From Lachnospiraceae bacterium (lineage in GTDB: Bacteria; Bacillota; Clostridia; Lachnospirales; Lachnospiraceae), in assembly GCA_021772075.1 (NCBI GenBank), contig JAETNQ010000004.1, positions 39,835-103,834 on the forward strand: DNA of 64,000 nt. The letters run 5' to 3'. The position numbers and the translations under genes are program-made. The notes under the pieces are model-generated. The model was not told where the DNA came from. It made no database searches and saw only the letters and a list, made by a program, of their open reading frames with translations. How positions within the stretch are numbered: the first letter of the stretch is position 1; each line of letters begins with the position of its first letter. Of this stretch, positions 25,017 to 33,699 are shown piece after piece.

Positions 25017-27338
25017 ATGACAGAAGAAAAGGATCGTGCAGCAACTGAAAAAACGGGATTGGTATTTGATGACGGCAGGATTGAATTGATTCAGGAATTC
25101 CAGAGTCCCGACCAGCTTTACCAGGATCTGATTGCCCGGGTGCGGAAATATCATCCTTCGGATGATATTTCTTTAATCGAGAAGGCATATCGGATCGCTT
25201 ATGATGCCCATAAAACACAAGTCAGGAAGTCGGGGGAGCCTTATATTATCCATCCGCTTTGCGTGGCGATCATATTGGCAGACCTGGAAATGGATAAGGA
25301 GACGATCGCGGCGGGGCTTCTGCACGATGTGGTGGAAGATACGATCATGACCGATGAGGAGATAGAGGCCGAGTTTGGCTCCGATGTGGCTTTGCTGGTA
25401 GACGGAGTCACGAAGCTGCAGCTTTTGCAGTTATCCGGTGATAACGACGGAAAAACGCCGGATAAGCTGGAAATGCAGGCGGAAAATCTGCGGAAAATGT
25501 TTCTTGCCATGGCGAAGGATATCCGGGTCATTATTATTAAATTGGCCGACAGATTGCACAATATGCGGACACTGAAGCATATGCCGCCGGAAAAGCAGCA
25601 GAGGATAGCGAAGGAAACTTTGGATATTTATGCCCCTATCGCGCAAAGGCTGGGGATTTCCAAGATCAAGGTGGAGTTGGATGACCTTTCTTTAAAATAT
25701 CTGGAACCGGAAGTTTATTACGATTTGGTGGATAAGATCGCCGTCCGTAAGAGCGAGCGGGAACGATATATCCAGAATATTGTCAACGAGGTAAGCAAGC
25801 ATATCGAAAATGCGGGCATCAAGGCGCAGATCGACGGTCGGGTCAAGCATTTTTTCAGTATTTATAAAAAAATGAAGAACCAGGATAAGACGATCGACCA
25901 GATTTATGACTTGTTCGCGGTACGCATCATCGTGGATACGATCAAGGACTGTTACGGGGCGCTGGGCGTGATCCATGAGATGTATAAGCCGATTCCGGGC
26001 CGTTTTAAGGATTATATCGCCATGCCGAAGCCAAACCGGTACCAGTCGCTGCATACCACGCTGATCGGCTCTAACGGCCAGCCTTTTGAAATACAGATCA
26101 GAACCCATGAGATGCACAAGGCGGCGGAATATGGAATTGCAGCCCATTGGAAATATAAAGAGGCGGCCGACGGCAAGAAGGTAGAGGCACAGGAGGAAGA
26201 AAAACTGACCTGGCTCAGGCAGATTCTGGAATGGCAGCAGGATATGTCCGATAACAGGGAATTCATGAACCTGTTAAAGAACGATCTGGATCTGTTTTCC
26301 GACAATGTCTATTGCTTTACCCCTAGGGGAGAAGTGAAAAATCTTCCGGCGGGTTCTACGCCGATTGATTTTGCCTATAATATCCATAGCGCGGTAGGAA
26401 ACCGGATGATAGGAGCCAGGGTAAACGGAAAGCTGGTTACGATCGATTATGAGATACAAAACGGCGACCGCGTGGAGATATTGACTTCCCAGAATTCCAA
26501 AGGCCCCAGCATGGACTGGCTGAATGTGGTGAAAAGCACCCAGGCGAAAAATAAGATTAACCAGTGGTTCAGGAATGAACTAAAGGAAGAAAATATTATA
26601 AAAGGCAAGGAAATGATGGCTTCCTATTGTAAAACGAAAGCCATCAATATGCCTGAAATCATGAAGCCGGAATATATGGACGGCATCATGAAAAAGTATG
26701 GCTTTAAGGATTGGGATTCCGTATGCGCGGCGGTAGGGCATGGCGGCCTGAAGGAAGGCCAGATCATCAATAAGCTGCAGGAATTGTACGATAAGGCTCA
26801 TAAAAAGGCGATGACCGATGAAGAGGCGTTGGCTTCGGTCGTCGAGAACCAGGGAAGGTTTGTGCGGTCAAAATCCCAGGGGGGCATCGTAGTAAAGGGA
26901 ATCCATGATGTGGCGGTACGTTTTTCCAAATGCTGCAGCCCGGTTCCCGGCGATGAGATCGTCGGGTTTGTCACCCGGGGCAGGGGCGTGTCCATCCACA
27001 GGACGGACTGCATCAATATCATCAATATGCCGGAGATGGAGAGGGTAAGGCTGATCGATGCGGAGTGGCAGCAGTCGCCGGAAGAAGTGACAGGAGAGAA
27101 GTATTTTGCCGAGATCAAGATTTTTGCCAACAACAGGAACGGTCTTTTGGCCGATATCACGAAGACGCTGACAGAGAAGAATATTGATATTCTTTCTTTG
27201 AATACGAGGGTAAGCAAACAGGGCATTGCTACGCTGTCAACATCCTTTGAGGTGAGGAGCCGGGAAGAGCTGAACCGTATTATCGATAAAATCAGCGCGG
27301 TGGAGAGCGTTGTGGGCATTGAGAGGACGACGGGCTGA
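25017..27338 (+). CDS. relA: bifunctional (p)ppGpp synthetase/hydrolase
   Basis: Long RelA/SpoT homologue (773 aa) that makes and degrades (p)ppGpp on starvation. In order: HD hydrolase domain (about 60-215) with YIIHPLCVAIILADL and LLHDVVEDT, whose HD metal ligands appear intact; synthetase domain (about 245-400) with GRVKHFFSIYKKMKNQ and PNRYQSLHTTLIG; TGS domain (VYCFTPRGEVKNLPAGSTPI); a conserved Cys region (SKCCSPVPGDEIVGFVTRG); and a C-terminal ACT domain (IFANNRNGLLADITKTL). All domains of a full-length enzyme are present. ATG 25017 has CCGGAG 7 bp upstream. The MBL gene follows after 22 bp. Confidence 0.97.
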   Translation: MTEEKDRAATEKTGLVFDDGRIELIQEFQSPDQLYQDLIARVRKYHPSDDISLIEKAYRIAYDAHKTQVRKSGEPYIIHPLCVAIILADLEMDKETIAAGLLHDVVEDTIMTDEEIEAEFGSDVALLVDGVTKLQLLQLSGDNDGKTPDKLEMQAENLRKMFLAMAKDIRVIIIKLADRLHNMRTLKHMPPEKQQRIAKETLDIYAPIAQRLGISKIKVELDDLSLKYLEPEVYYDLVDKIAVRKSERERYIQNIVNEVSKHIENAGIKAQIDGRVKHFFSIYKKMKNQDKTIDQIYDLFAVRIIVDTIKDCYGALGVIHEMYKPIPGRFKDYIAMPKPNRYQSLHTTLIGSNGQPFEIQIRTHEMHKAAEYGIAAHWKYKEAADGKKVEAQEEEKLTWLRQILEWQQDMSDNREFMNLLKNDLDLFSDNVYCFTPRGEVKNLPAGSTPIDFAYNIHSAVGNRMIGARVNGKLVTIDYEIQNGDRVEILTSQNSKGPSMDWLNVVKSTQAKNKINQWFRNELKEENIIKGKEMMASYCKTKAINMPEIMKPEYMDGIMKKYGFKDWDSVCAAVGHGGLKEGQIINKLQELYDKAHKKAMTDEEALASVVENQGRFVRSKSQGGIVVKGIHDVAVRFSKCCSPVPGDEIVGFVTRGRGVSIHRTDCINIINMPEMERVRLIDAEWQQSPEEVTGEKYFAEIKIFANNRNGLLADITKTLTEKNIDILSLNTRVSKQGIATLSTSFEVRSREELNRIIDKISAVESVVGIERTTG

Positions 27339-27360
27339 CGGAGAAAGGAGCAGAGCGGAG

Positions 27361-27993
27361 ATGGCGGGATTAAAAATAGGCAGGATGGTTCTTGGAATCT
27401 GCCAAACGAACTGTTATTTTGTATACAGAGAAGGAGGCAAAGACGTCATTTGCTTTGATCCTGCGGATGCAGGGGATCGTATTTACGAGATGCTAAAAGG
27501 AAAAGGCCTGGAGGTGGCGGGCATCCTTTTGACACATGGGCATTTTGACCATATATGGGGCAGCCGGAAGCTGAGGGAGCTGAGCGGCGCTAAAATCTAT
27601 GCTTATGAGGAAGAAAAAACCGTATGCGAAGACGTGGTGAATAACGTGTCGGAGCAGGCGGGCCGCGCTTATACGGTAAAACCCAACGGTTATTTAAAGG
27701 ACGGGGAAGAAATAACGATCGCGGGCATGAGCTGTAAGCTGATAGCGACTCCGGGGCATACGGTCGGGAGCTGCTGTTATTATTTTGAAGAAGACGGCAT
27801 CCTGGTCAGCGGGGATACTCTGTTCCAGGAATCGGTGGGGAGGACGGATTTCCCTACCGGGAGCATGGGAAGTCTGGTTCGTTCCATTAAAGAAAAGTTA
27901 TTTGTGCTGCCCGATGAGACGAAGGTATATCCGGGGCATGGGGATGCGACAGATATCGGTTCGGAGAAGAAATATAACCCTTTTTTGCAGTAA
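27361..27993 (+). CDS. MBL-fold hydrolase, glyoxalase II-like
   Basis: A 210-residue metallo-beta-lactamase-fold hydrolase close to the YcbL/glyoxalase II group. The metal motifs are LLTHGHFDHIWG (H-x-H-x-D-H), ATPGHTVGSCCYY, VSGDTLFQESVGRTD and VYPGHGDATDIG. ATG 27361 (MAGLKIGRMVLG) is chosen because the longer frame reads back into relA without a family N-terminus. Its place directly after relA is a widespread Firmicutes arrangement. The substrate is not established for this group. Confidence 0.92.
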   Translation: MAGLKIGRMVLGICQTNCYFVYREGGKDVICFDPADAGDRIYEMLKGKGLEVAGILLTHGHFDHIWGSRKLRELSGAKIYAYEEEKTVCEDVVNNVSEQAGRAYTVKPNGYLKDGEEITIAGMSCKLIATPGHTVGSCCYYFEEDGILVSGDTLFQESVGRTDFPTGSMGSLVRSIKEKLFVLPDETKVYPGHGDATDIGSEKKYNPFLQ

Positions 27994-28021
27994 AAATCGG
28001 GGAAGGGGATGAAGATTGAGA

Positions 28022-29170
28022 ATGAAAGCAGTCATAGCGATGGATTCCCTGAAAGGATGCCTGACTTCCATAGAAGCCGGAAGAGCGGCGGAAGAAGGAA
28101 TACGGCGTGCGGATCCAGGGGCGGATGTAAAAGTAATGCCGCTGGCGGACGGAGGCGAAGGCACGGCGGACGCCTTGATTATGGGGATGGATGGAAAAGA
28201 GCGGAGAATCAGCGCAACGGGGCCTTTGGGTACTGTGGTGGACTGCGGATACGGCGTGATCGGGGAGAATAAAACGGCAGTCATAGAAATGGCATGCGCC
28301 GCAGGGCTTCCATTGGTGCCGCCGGAAAAAAGAAATCCGATGGACGCTACGACTTACGGGGTCGGGGAAGTGATTAAGGATGCGGTTGCTATAGGATGCC
28401 GGAATTTTATTATAGGCATCGGCGGAAGCGCTACCAACGACGGCGGAGTCGGGATGCTGCAGGCTCTTGGTTTCGGTTTTCTGGATAAAGAAGGAAGACA
28501 GATCGGGTTCGGGGCGAAAGGGCTGGCCGATTTGGTTTGCATTACCGATGGCGGTGTGATGAAAGAGTTGAAGGAATGCCGGTTCCGCGTCGCCTGTGAT
28601 GTTTCGAACCCGCTTTGCGGTTCCATGGGATGCAGCCGGATATACGGACCGCAGAAAGGCGCGGATGCGGCTATGGCGGCCCGGATGGACCGGTGGATGG
28701 AAAAATATGCCCTGCTGGCGAAGGAAAAATATGCGAAAGCGGATATGTGGAAGGAAGGAACAGGAGCGGCCGGAGGGCTGGGGTTTGCCTTCCTTACTTT
28801 TTTGAACGGAACGCTGGAACCCGGAGTGAATATCATATTGGACGAGACGGGAATGGAACGCCATATCAGGGATGCGGATCTCGTTATAACCGGCGAAGGC
28901 AGGATGGACGGGCAGACGGCTATGGGGAAGGCGCCTTTGGGAGTGGCAAGACTGGCCAAAAAATACGGGAAAACGGTTGTCGCTTTGGCCGGAAGCACGG
29001 CAGAGGGATGCGGACAAGAGGAAATCGACGCATATTTTTCCATTTTGCAGGAACCGATGGTTCTGGAGGCGGCGATGGAACCGGCGGCTGCGCGGAAGAA
29101 CTTGTCGGTTACGGCAGAACAGGCCTACAGGCTTTGGAGGGCGGGAACCCGCTACTTTTCAAAACCGTGA
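28022..29170 (+). CDS. glxK: glycerate 2-kinase
   Basis: Glycerate kinase of the GlxK/GarK family (382 aa), which phosphorylates D-glycerate with ATP and feeds it into lower glycolysis. Motifs are IAMDSLKGCLTSIEAGRAAE at the N-terminus, MPLADGGEGTADAL, GIGGSATNDGGVGMLQALG and the nucleotide region VITGEGRMDGQTAMGKAPLG. The start is MKAVIAMDS at 28022; a TTG two codons earlier is possible. No garD- or glxR-type genes are nearby. The last 19 bp overlap the end of the MATE gene on the opposite strand. Confidence 0.94.
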   Translation: MKAVIAMDSLKGCLTSIEAGRAAEEGIRRADPGADVKVMPLADGGEGTADALIMGMDGKERRISATGPLGTVVDCGYGVIGENKTAVIEMACAAGLPLVPPEKRNPMDATTYGVGEVIKDAVAIGCRNFIIGIGGSATNDGGVGMLQALGFGFLDKEGRQIGFGAKGLADLVCITDGGVMKELKECRFRVACDVSNPLCGSMGCSRIYGPQKGADAAMAARMDRWMEKYALLAKEKYAKADMWKEGTGAAGGLGFAFLTFLNGTLEPGVNIILDETGMERHIRDADLVITGEGRMDGQTAMGKAPLGVARLAKKYGKTVVALAGSTAEGCGQEEIDAYFSILQEPMVLEAAMEPAAARKNLSVTAEQAYRLWRAGTRYFSKP

Positions 29171-30507
29171 ACCCAGTCGGCTTTTAAAAAGTAGATAAGA
29201 AAGACGATGGAACTGAGCGACCAGGTAAGAGGGTAAGCCCAGAAAATAACGTTGATCACCGGGATAAGGCGGACGATAAGAGTGATGTACGATACCCGGA
29301 CGATGCACCAGAAACAGAGCATGGTGACCATGGGGACGGAAGCCTTTCCGGCTCCCCGCAGAATACCGGCGATACAATGGGAGAAGGAAAGCAAAAAGTA
29401 AAAAAGCGTAACGGTTCTCGCCTGGGCTGTGCCGTAGGCGATGACTTCCGGCGTGCGGTTGAAGGCAGAAATCAGGGCGGGAATGGTAAGGTAGATGAAA
29501 ATACCTACTGCTTCCGCCATAGTAATGGAACAGAGGATGCCGAACCGGGCGCCTTTTTTTGCCCGTTCATACTGCTTTGCCCCAAGGTTCTGGCTGATAA
29601 AGGTAGTGAGGGCAAGGGAAAAACAGGTGATCGGCAGGAAGCCGAAGCCTTCTATTTTAGAATAAGCGCCGCATCCGGCCACCGCCATTTTGCCGAATTT
29701 GTTGATATTGCTTTGGACGACCACGTTGGCAAGGGCGATGATGGAATTCTGGAACCCTGCGGGAAGGCCGTTGGCGATGATCTGCTTTAACATAGGAAAG
29801 TCAAAACGGATCAGCTTCAGGCATACCCGGTAATCTTCGGGGCTTTGGAAGACCAGGCGGAAAAGGCATAAAAGGGCGCTGATGAACTGGGAAAGGATGG
29901 TGGCGAAGGCCGCCGCCCCGACGCCGAAACCGAGAACGCCCACAAGCAGCAGATCCAACAGAATATTGATCACGGAAGATACGATCAGGTATACCAGGGG
30001 GTGTCTGCTGTCGCCTACGGACTGCAGGATGCCTACGAATACATTGTACATAACGAAGGAGAGGGAACCCATGAAGTAGATGCGGAAATAAACGGCGGAT
30101 TCCGGCAGCACGTCCGCCGGTGTTCCCATCCATAGGAGGATGCGGGAAGTGAGGAGGACGCCGGCTGCCGTCAGGAAAATCCCGGCGGCCAGCCCGAAAG
30201 CAATGGTCGTATGTACCGCTTTTTTTACGGATTCCAGTTCCCTCGCCCCATAATACCTGGCGATGACTACGCCGGCTCCTGCAGCAATGCCATGGAAGAA
30301 ACCGACCATGAGAAAAATAAGGTTTCCGGAGGAACTCACGGCGGCGAGCGCGTTGCTGCCGAGGAAGTTGCCTACGATGAGGGAATCTGCGGTATTATAT
30401 AATTGCTGGAAAAGGTTTCCGAGAAAAAGAGGAAAGGCGAAGGCGATGATTTTTTTTCCGATGGGGCCTTCGGTCATTAAAGTTGTCTTTTCAGCAGTGG
30501 TGGTCAT
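29152..30507 (-). CDS. MATE family efflux transporter
   Basis: Twelve-helix Na+/H+-coupled multidrug/toxin extrusion protein (451 aa). The N-terminal block MTEGPIGKKIIAFAFPLFLG followed by NLFQQLYNTADSLIVGNFLG is the standard NorM/DinF-like signature, and the second half repeats it (GLPAGFQNSIIALANVVVQS). ATG 30507 (MTTTAEKTTLM) has GAGGT 7 bp upstream; the 12-residue extension is dropped. Its 3' end overlaps that of glycerate kinase tail to tail, and a long hairpin element separates its start from hemZ. The substrate is unknown. Confidence 0.93.
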   Translation of the reverse strand: MTTTAEKTTLMTEGPIGKKIIAFAFPLFLGNLFQQLYNTADSLIVGNFLGSNALAAVSSSGNLIFLMVGFFHGIAAGAGVVIARYYGARELESVKKAVHTTIAFGLAAGIFLTAAGVLLTSRILLWMGTPADVLPESAVYFRIYFMGSLSFVMYNVFVGILQSVGDSRHPLVYLIVSSVINILLDLLLVGVLGFGVGAAAFATILSQFISALLCLFRLVFQSPEDYRVCLKLIRFDFPMLKQIIANGLPAGFQNSIIALANVVVQSNINKFGKMAVAGCGAYSKIEGFGFLPITCFSLALTTFISQNLGAKQYERAKKGARFGILCSITMAEAVGIFIYLTIPALISAFNRTPEVIAYGTAQARTVTLFYFLLSFSHCIAGILRGAGKASVPMVTMLCFWCIVRVSYITLIVRLIPVINVIFWAYPLTWSLSSIVFLIYFLKADWVHGFEK

Positions 30508-30568
30508 TGGGGTACCTCGTTTCTTTTGGATAAATGTATGCACATCATATTATATAGGATCGCGGTAT

Positions 30569-30774
30569 ATAAATCAAATGTGAAAAGCGGCGCGGCAATG
30601 AAATCCGGTTTTCCCCTGTGGTATTGACCATTTCATAAGTGAAATTGCTGATTGTGAACAACAACCGGAAACTCGGCCTCTATAGCTCCGCATTCTTCTC
30701 CGGCACACCGGGCCGCTTGCAAAGCTGGCAAAACCGGCTTTCATTGCCGCGCCGCTTTTTCATATTTGATTTAT
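30569..30774. repeat. long inverted-repeat (hairpin) element 2
   Basis: Arms of 45 nt (30569-30613 and 30730-30774) match with only a few differences (outer sequence ATAAATCAAAT, then AAAGCGGCGCGGCAATGAAA). The ~115-nt interior holds the palindromic motif ATTTCATAAGTGAAAT (30630-30645) followed by TGCTGATTGT. The element occupies the divergent promoter region between the MATE gene and hemZ. It has no coding potential. Confidence 0.8.
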
Positions 30775-30850
30775 CTTGATAGCCGGGATCGGATGGTATA
30801 TGATATGGGTGGTTGATGGATAATGGAATGATAAAGCAAGGAGAATACGC

Positions 30851-32290
30851 ATGATTACAATATTAATCAATAAACCGGAGTTTGAATATGATATTCATTC
30901 CCTCGTAAAGGCTTTTTATCCGGAAGAAGATGTGAAGGTATATTGCGGGGAGGAAGCAGGGGAAGGAATGGTTTTCCGTATTGGTTTTGAAGAAAACGGG
31001 ATGAGGATGCGGCTGGGAGAGGAGGAAGGCGAAGGGGCATGGATGGCGTGCGCCGCCGGTGCAGGGCGGGGAGAGAGGAAGAATGTCCTGAAACAGTTGA
31101 TCTACCAGACATTGTCCGAACGTTTGGGCAAAGAACTGCCTTGGGGTACTCTGACGGGAATACGCCCTACGAAAATTCCTATGGGTATGCTGGAAGAAGG
31201 CAGGACGGAGGAAGAGATACTGGAGGCGATGAAAAGGATTTATTTGATCAGCGGGGAAAAAGGCCGGTTGAGCATTGAGATCGCGAAGAGGGAAAAGGAG
31301 ATTTTGTCGTCTCTGCATTATAAGGACGGCTACAGCCTGTATATCGGAATTCCTTTCTGCCCGACGACGTGTCTTTACTGTTCTTTTACCTCTTATCCGA
31401 TTGCGTCATGGAAGAAACGTGTCGGGGAGTATCTGGAGGCGCTGGAAAAGGAGATGGCATATGTAGGGGAAGCATACAGGGACAGGATCGTGGATACCGT
31501 TTATATAGGAGGAGGAACGCCGACCACGTTGGAGCCGGAGGAACTGGACCGGCTGCTGGCAGCGGTATACCGATATTTTGATTTGAGCTATGTGCAGGAA
31601 TTTACGGCGGAGGCCGGCCGGGCAGACAGCATAACGGAGGAAAAGCTCCGGGTGCTGAAAAAACATGGGATCACGAGGATATCCATCAATCCGCAGACGA
31701 TGCGGGAGGAGACTCTGCGTATCATAGGAAGAAAGCATTCGCCGGAGCAGGTGAGGGAAGCGTTTGCCCTTGCCAGAAAGGAAGGCTTTGATCATATCAA
31801 TATGGACATTATCCTGGGGCTTCCCGGAGAGAAGGAGGAAGATGTAAGATATACGGCGGAGGAGATCCAAAAGCTGTCCCCGGACAGCCTGACCGTGCAT
31901 TCCCTGGCCATTAAAAGGGCATCCGGGTTAAACCAGTGGATCGAAAAAAATGGGATGGCCGCTTTGAAAAATACGGATGCGACGATGGGGATCGCGGCGG
32001 AGGCGGCGAAGAATATGGGGATGCGGCCCTATTATCTGTACCGGCAGAAAAATATGTCCGGCAATTTTGAGAACGTGGGTTATGCCCTTCCGGGAAAGTA
32101 TGGCATTTATAATATTTTGATCATGGAGGAGGTGCAGACGATTGTGGCATTGGGTGCGGGAGCCATTACAAAAAGGGTATATGGGGACGGAAGGATCGAG
32201 CGATGCGATAATGTGAAGGATGTGGCTCTTTATATAGAAAAAATCGACGAAATGATTGGACGCAAGAGACGGTTATTGGATGAAAGATAA
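30851..32290 (+). CDS. hemZ: coproporphyrinogen dehydrogenase-like radical SAM protein HemZ
   Basis: Radical-SAM enzyme of the HemZ branch of the HemN-like family (479 aa), proposed to act on coproporphyrinogen III without oxygen. The N-terminal ~150 residues contain GTLTGIRPTKIPMGMLEEG, typical of HemZ. The core follows: YIGIPFCPTTCLYCSFTSYP with the C-x3-C-x2-C cluster motif, then DTVYIGGGTPTTLE, EFTAEAGR, RISINPQTM and NMDIILGLPGE. GGAG lies 8 bp before the ATG. No other haem genes are nearby, so the true role in this organism is uncertain. It probably starts a unit separate from hisS-aspS. Confidence 0.92.
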   Translation: MITILINKPEFEYDIHSLVKAFYPEEDVKVYCGEEAGEGMVFRIGFEENGMRMRLGEEEGEGAWMACAAGAGRGERKNVLKQLIYQTLSERLGKELPWGTLTGIRPTKIPMGMLEEGRTEEEILEAMKRIYLISGEKGRLSIEIAKREKEILSSLHYKDGYSLYIGIPFCPTTCLYCSFTSYPIASWKKRVGEYLEALEKEMAYVGEAYRDRIVDTVYIGGGTPTTLEPEELDRLLAAVYRYFDLSYVQEFTAEAGRADSITEEKLRVLKKHGITRISINPQTMREETLRIIGRKHSPEQVREAFALARKEGFDHINMDIILGLPGEKEEDVRYTAEEIQKLSPDSLTVHSLAIKRASGLNQWIEKNGMAALKNTDATMGIAAEAAKNMGMRPYYLYRQKNMSGNFENVGYALPGKYGIYNILIMEEVQTIVALGAGAITKRVYGDGRIERCDNVKDVALYIEKIDEMIGRKRRLLDER

Positions 32291-32330
32291 AGGTTTCCGG
32301 AAAAAGCATTTCCGAAAGAGTTGAAAAACC
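32290..32330 (+). other. stem-loop after hemZ
   Basis: AAGGTTT and AAACCTT enclose an inner pair CGGAAA with TTTCCG. It is followed directly by the hisS promoter rather than a T-run. It may be a weak terminator or mRNA end structure. No T-box leader features were seen before hisS. Confidence 0.4.
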
Positions 32331-32360
32331 TTGTCAAACGGTGTAAAATCGTTTCATAAT
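32331..32360 (+). promoter_or_regulatory. hisS-aspS promoter
   Basis: TTGTCA (32331-32336), an 18-bp spacer and CATAAT (32355-32360). Confidence 0.6.
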
Positions 32361-32403
32361 TGAAAGTTTGCAGATTGATTGCGGAAAGGATACGGTTATT
32401 CAT

Positions 32404-33666
32404 ATGGCGCTTAGTAAAAAGCCGGTTACGGGCATGAAGGATATTATGCCTGCGGAAATGCAGCTTCGGGATTATGTCATCGGGGTTATCAAAGAAACTT
32501 ATGGGAAATTTGGCTTTACGTCCATAGAGACTCCCTGCGTGGAAAACATTGCTAATTTGAGCAGCAAACAGGGAGGGGAAAATGAAAAGCTGATTTTTAA
32601 GATATTGAAGAGAGGGGAAAAACTGAACCTGGAAACAGCAAAGGGAGAAGAGGATCTGGTAGACGGCGGGCTAAGATATGACCTGACCGTGCCGTTGGTG
32701 CGTTATTACTCCAACCATGCCAATGAACTGCCGTCTCCGTTCAAGGCGCTGCAGATGGGGAATGTGTGGAGGGCGGACCGCCCGCAGAAAGGGCGTTACC
32801 GCCAGTTTATGCAATGCGATATCGATATTTTGGGAGAGCCTTCCAATCTGGCGGAGATCGAGCTGATCCTGGCGACGACTACGACGCTTGGGAAACTGGG
32901 GTTCCGGGGATTTCAGATACGCATTAATGAGAGGCGGATATTGAAGGCTATGGCCGCTTACAGCGGATTTCCGGAAGAATCATATGACCAAGTGTTCATT
33001 ATTTTGGATAAAATGGATAAAATAGGATTGGACGGCGTGGCGGATGAACTGAAGGGAAACGGTTTCAAAGAGGAAAGCGTTGAAAAATACCTGGAACTTT
33101 TTCAAGGGATGGAAAAGGCGGAGGACGGCCTGTCCTATCTGACCAAAAAGCTGGAGGGGACGCTGGATGCCGAGGCGGGCCGGAGCCTGAAGGAGATTAT
33201 TGCCAGCGTGAAGGCGACGAAAGCTTCGGAATTTGAGATTGTTTTTGATCCTACCTTAGTCAGGGGAATGTCTTATTATACGGGAACGATTTTTGAGATT
33301 GCCATGCCGGAATTTGGCGGAAGCTGCGGAGGCGGCGGACGATACGATAAGATGGTGGGAAGATTTACGGGCAAGGATGTGCCGGCCTGCGGTTTTTCCA
33401 TCGGGTTTGAAAGAATTATCCTCATTATGATGGAAAATGGCTTTCCGATTCCGGGCGGGAATAAAAAAGTCGCTTATTTGATTGAAAAAGGCGTTGCCAC
33501 GGAAGAACTTTGTTCCATTATTGCTAAGGCGCAGGAAGAGCGGGCGGATGGAACTCAGGTGCTGGTAGCCCGTATGAACAAAAATAAAAAATTTCAGAAG
33601 GAACAGTTAAATGCGGAAGGATATATGGAATTCCGCGAGTTCTATAAAGATCCGTTGAAGAAATAA
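32404..33666 (+). CDS. hisS: histidyl-tRNA synthetase
   Basis: Class II aminoacyl-tRNA synthetase charging tRNA-His (420 aa). Motif 1 region KPVTGMKDIMPAEMQLRDYV, the TPxxE-like segment ETPCVENIANLSSKQGGENE, motif 2 QMGNVWRADRPQKGRYRQFM, the HisRS-specific RGMSYYTGTIFEIA, and motif 3 ACGFSIGFERI are all present. The C-terminal anticodon domain is short and ends FREFYKDPLKK. ATG 32404 (MALSKKPVTG) is preferred; the earlier in-frame start adds residues unlike the family. Nothing upstream resembles a T-box. aspS follows 33 bp later, the usual hisS-aspS pair. Confidence 0.96.
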   Translation: MALSKKPVTGMKDIMPAEMQLRDYVIGVIKETYGKFGFTSIETPCVENIANLSSKQGGENEKLIFKILKRGEKLNLETAKGEEDLVDGGLRYDLTVPLVRYYSNHANELPSPFKALQMGNVWRADRPQKGRYRQFMQCDIDILGEPSNLAEIELILATTTTLGKLGFRGFQIRINERRILKAMAAYSGFPEESYDQVFIILDKMDKIGLDGVADELKGNGFKEESVEKYLELFQGMEKAEDGLSYLTKKLEGTLDAEAGRSLKEIIASVKATKASEFEIVFDPTLVRGMSYYTGTIFEIAMPEFGGSCGGGGRYDKMVGRFTGKDVPACGFSIGFERIILIMMENGFPIPGGNKKVAYLIEKGVATEELCSIIAKAQEERADGTQVLVARMNKNKKFQKEQLNAEGYMEFREFYKDPLKK

Positions 33667-33699
33667 GAGGAAAAAAGCAGAAGGCGAGGAATATTTGTT

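Noticed and set aside
27887..29017. 376-aa minus-strand frame
   Set aside because: Mirrors the glycerate kinase coding sequence and shows no motifs.
32291..32403. T-box riboswitch before hisS
   Set aside because: Only 113 bp are available and no T-box core sequence or antiterminator was seen.
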